From positions 1-64,000 of the forward strand of contig NZ_LXEI01000006.1 of NCBI RefSeq assembly GCF_001642835.1: a stretch of 64,000 nt of DNA. Direction: 5' to 3'. The first letter of the stretch is position 1, and each line of letters starts with the position of its first letter. Below the pieces are notes generated by a model. The model was not told where the DNA came from. It searched no databases and saw only the letters and a list, made by a program, of their open reading frames with translations. Position numbers and translations under genes: made by a program. The stretch is from Pseudotamlana agarivorans (GTDB lineage Bacteria; Bacteroidota; Bacteroidia; Flavobacteriales; Flavobacteriaceae). This document shows, in pieces, positions 62,063 through 64,000 of the stretch.

Positions 62063-62425
62063 CTATGATTTTTTGCCTTTTTTGAAGGTGTTTTTATGTC
62101 TCATAAACAACTGATGTGTCCAGCCCGTACAGGCAAAAACGATGATGGTGCCTAGGGTAGAAGCCACGATAATAGGCCAGAAGGAAGCTTTTATCAAATC
62201 TAAATACAACATAATGGCTACACCAGGCGGTACAAAAAAGAAGGCCATGTTTTTGGTTAAAAAATGACTCAATCCGCTTACCCATGCTAACTTAATCCAA
62301 CCCAATTCTAATAAAACGGTTAATAGGATCATGCCAATAATACTAGAAGGCATTTTTATGCCAGTTAGATGGACTACAACTTCTCCAAAAAGTAAACAGC
62401 CTAATATAATTACGACTTGCCTCAT
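62063..62425 (-). CDS. lrgA: LrgA/CidA-family holin-like protein
   Basis: A holin-like membrane protein of 120 residues with four spans: LFGEVVVHLTGIKMPSSIIGMILL, then FLTKNMAFFFVPPGVAIMLYLDLI (the conserved FVPPGVA block). It forms the LrgAB/CidAB pair with the next gene. In staphylococci these control programmed lysis and in other bacteria pyruvate or glycolate export; the role here is unknown. Confidence 0.92.
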   Translation of the reverse strand: MRQVVIILGCLLFGEVVVHLTGIKMPSSIIGMILLTVLLELGWIKLAWVSGLSHFLTKNMAFFFVPPGVAIMLYLDLIKASFWPIIVASTLGTIIVFACTGWTHQLFMRHKNTFKKGKKS

Positions 62426-62575
62426 GGTTTTAAACTGATTTTGTATTGCTACTTGTGAATATTATTTTCGAAAATACGATGCATCTGTATAATATGCTAA
62501 TAATTGTAATTTAACCTGAGGTGGTTAATAATTGTCGCATGGTAAGTGCATTTATTTAAATGTTTGAAAACAAAC

Positions 62576-62609
62576 AAAAAAGCAGCATCAAAATTATGAT
62601 GCTGCTTTT
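62576..62609. terminator. bidirectional terminator between lrgA and dnaN
   Basis: Perfect stem AGCAGCATCA/TGATGCTGCT, six-base loop, A run at the left and T run at the right, so it mainly serves dnaN on the minus strand. Confidence 0.88.
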
Positions 62610-62651
62610 CTATATTTTGAGCTAAAATTTCTTCTAGACTAATTATAAAAA

Positions 62652-63770
62652 TTATCCGTTTAACATAACAGGCATAACTAGCATGGTAACTTGTTCGCCT
62701 TCATCTAAACCATCAACAGGTGTTAAAATTCCAGCGCGGTTTGGCATACTCATTTCTAGTTGTACATCATCAGAATTTAGGTTATTCAACATTTCAGTTA
62801 AGAAACGTGAGTTAAATCCGATTTGCATATCATCACCTTGGTAATCGCAAGTTAAACGCTCTTCGGCTTTATTGCTGTAATCAATATCTTCCGCAGAAAT
62901 ATTAAGTTCGGCACCAGCAATTTTTAAACGAATTTGGTGTGTGGTTTTGTTAGAGAAAATACTAACACGGCGTACCGAGTTTAAAAATTGATTTCTGCTA
63001 ATCACTAGTTTATTCGGATTCTCTTTTGGAATAACTGCTTCGTAATTTGGATATTTACCATCAATTAGTCGGCAAATTAACTCTGAATTTTCAAAAGTAA
63101 ACTTGGCATTAGACTCATTGTATTCAATGGCTACTTCGTCTTCACTAGCAGCTAAAATACCTTTTAAAAGATTTAAAGGTTTCTTAGGCATAATAAATTC
63201 GGCAACCTGATTGGCTTTAATATCTTCACGTGTGTATTTCACTAACTTATGCGCATCGGTAGCAACAAAAGTTAAGCCTTCTGTAGAAAACTGAAAAAAG
63301 ACACCACTCATTACCGGACGTAAATCATCGTTTCCAGCGGCAAAAATAGTCTTGCTAATAGCAGTTGCTAAAACATCGCCAGTTACTACGGTTTTACTTG
63401 GGTCTTCTAAAGCCACAGCCTTTGGGAATTCTTTGCCATCAGCGTAAGCTAAAGCATATTTACCATGGTTAGAACTAATTTCGATGGTGTTGTTGTCTTC
63501 AACCACAAAAGTTAAAGGCTGCTCAGGAAAGGTTTTTAAAGTATCTAAGAGCAAACGCGCAGGAATAGCAATGCTACCTTGACTATCGCTTTCAACGTCT
63601 AATTTAGAAGCCATAGTAGTTTCTAAATCGCTAGCAGAAACGGTAAGTTCGTTTTGGTCTAGTTCAAACAAAAAATTATCTAAAATAGGTAAGGTATTCG
63701 AACTGTTAATCACACCTCCTAAAACCTGTAATTGCTTTAATAAATAAGTACTTGATACTATAAATTTCAT
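62652..63770 (-). CDS. dnaN: DNA polymerase III beta sliding clamp
   Basis: A clamp subunit of 372 residues with three repeated clamp domains (about 1-120, 125-245, 250-372). MKFIVSSTYLLKQLQVLGGVI opens it and the C-terminus ends MLVMPVMLNG, the usual clamp end near the peptide-binding pocket. It circles DNA as a dimer and tethers the replicative polymerase. The gene is not beside dnaA here, which is normal in flavobacteria. Confidence 0.97.
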   Translation of the reverse strand: MKFIVSSTYLLKQLQVLGGVINSSNTLPILDNFLFELDQNELTVSASDLETTMASKLDVESDSQGSIAIPARLLLDTLKTFPEQPLTFVVEDNNTIEISSNHGKYALAYADGKEFPKAVALEDPSKTVVTGDVLATAISKTIFAAGNDDLRPVMSGVFFQFSTEGLTFVATDAHKLVKYTREDIKANQVAEFIMPKKPLNLLKGILAASEDEVAIEYNESNAKFTFENSELICRLIDGKYPNYEAVIPKENPNKLVISRNQFLNSVRRVSIFSNKTTHQIRLKIAGAELNISAEDIDYSNKAEERLTCDYQGDDMQIGFNSRFLTEMLNNLNSDDVQLEMSMPNRAGILTPVDGLDEGEQVTMLVMPVMLNG

Positions 63771-63946
63771 CTGAGAATATTATGTTTGCTAAGCTGATTT
63801 TCAATATGTTCCTGTAGTTTTCTTAAAAATAAACTAGCAGTTTCACACAAATCATTAAAAATAAATAAACCTAGCTTTTATTGACATTATGCTTCATACA
63901 AATATATTCTAAACGGCTTATATTTGGAAACAAACTTATTAACATT

Positions 63947-64000
63947 TAAGCGGCGTATTTTTTCTTTCTGATATAGTTGAAAGCCATGCCGAAAATCGCG
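63947..64000 (-). CDS. gldG: C-terminal end of a protein, probably gldG (partial)
   Basis: The last 17 codons of a minus-strand gene entering from the right edge: AIFGMAFNYIRKKKYAA, a membrane-span end with a basic tail. In flavobacteria gldG, part of a gliding-motility ABC transporter, lies directly upstream of dnaN and ends in such a tail, so this is the likely identity. The rest lies outside the window. Confidence 0.5.

Overview
The window looks like chromosomal DNA of a marine-type flavobacterium (Bacteroidota, family Flavobacteriaceae). It is AT-rich. Promoters fit the Bacteroidota pattern (a -7 box TAnnTTTG, sometimes with TTG about 20 bases upstream), and no Shine-Dalgarno sites stand out. 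Family-specific genes are present: DUF4290 next to murA, a fused ResB-CcsA cytochrome c assembly protein, DUF2911, a SusC-type TonB receptor with an N-terminal carboxypeptidase-regulatory domain, bacillithiol deacetylase bshB1, and what looks like the end of gldG beside dnaN. I see no phage, plasmid, insertion sequence with transposase, or CRISPR array.

Layout. 0-7.4 kb: VOC protein and ribosome hibernation factor, then a convergent pair (DUF1989 and a GntA-like haem N-oxygenase) suggesting guanidino-compound chemistry, then a stress operon on the minus strand (KatE catalase, SemiSWEET, YghA-type SDR) and a tiny lmo0937-type membrane protein. 7.4-15 kb: a large hairpin, a PQQ-type sugar dehydrogenase lipoprotein with a TonB receptor, a FUSC membrane protein and a beta-barrel protein, then a gene-poor stretch ending at tRNA-Met. 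15.5-25.7 kb: housekeeping genes (START-like, class IV aminotransferase, YqgE, HU, fmt, recQ, AAA ATPase, DUF493, DUF4290, murA, DUF2911). 25.7-31 kb: a PIG-L / microprotein / sodium symporter / Gfo-Idh operon. 31.2-33 kb: a short AT-rich accessory patch with three unknown genes, one HEPN-like. 33-47.6 kb: corA, MscS, lipoprotein, Maf, UbiA prenyltransferase, KdsC-like phosphatase, DUF2520, truncated haemoglobin, CcsBA, DM13 lipoprotein, DUF3307-SatD, mscL, HAD, rlmF. 47.9-57.2 kb: bshB1, tRNA-His and the light-response region. 57.6-64 kb: secreted protein, M28 peptidase, AspT-type transporter, lrgAB, dnaN and the end of gldG.

The most interesting region is 48.9-57.2 kb. A MerR-type regulator with the B12/photoreceptor signatures of CarH/LitR (Wx9EH and ExHxxG) precedes a tightly packed, mostly overlapping run: FAS1 lipoprotein, crtI, crtB, an unknown secreted protein, crtZ, CrtYcd-type lycopene cyclase, tspO, an SRPBCC protein and a DNA photolyase. 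I found three inverted repeats of identical geometry (TTGTTTAAY-N14-RYTRAACAA, half-sites offset by exactly 23 bases): one over the regulator's own start and two upstream of the FAS1/carotenoid operon. They are strong candidates for the regulator's operators. Together this reads as one light-protection regulon making zeaxanthin-type carotenoids and repairing UV damage.

Other non-coding structure worth attention: a 28-base-periodic array of TTATTAG inverted repeats between the SatD gene and mscL; two copies, in opposite orientation, of a roughly 220-base intergenic repeat (34.9 and 47.7 kb); and a multi-branched repeat folded inside a terminator at 58.3 kb. Functions are assigned from recognisable motifs and family memory; no database search was possible.
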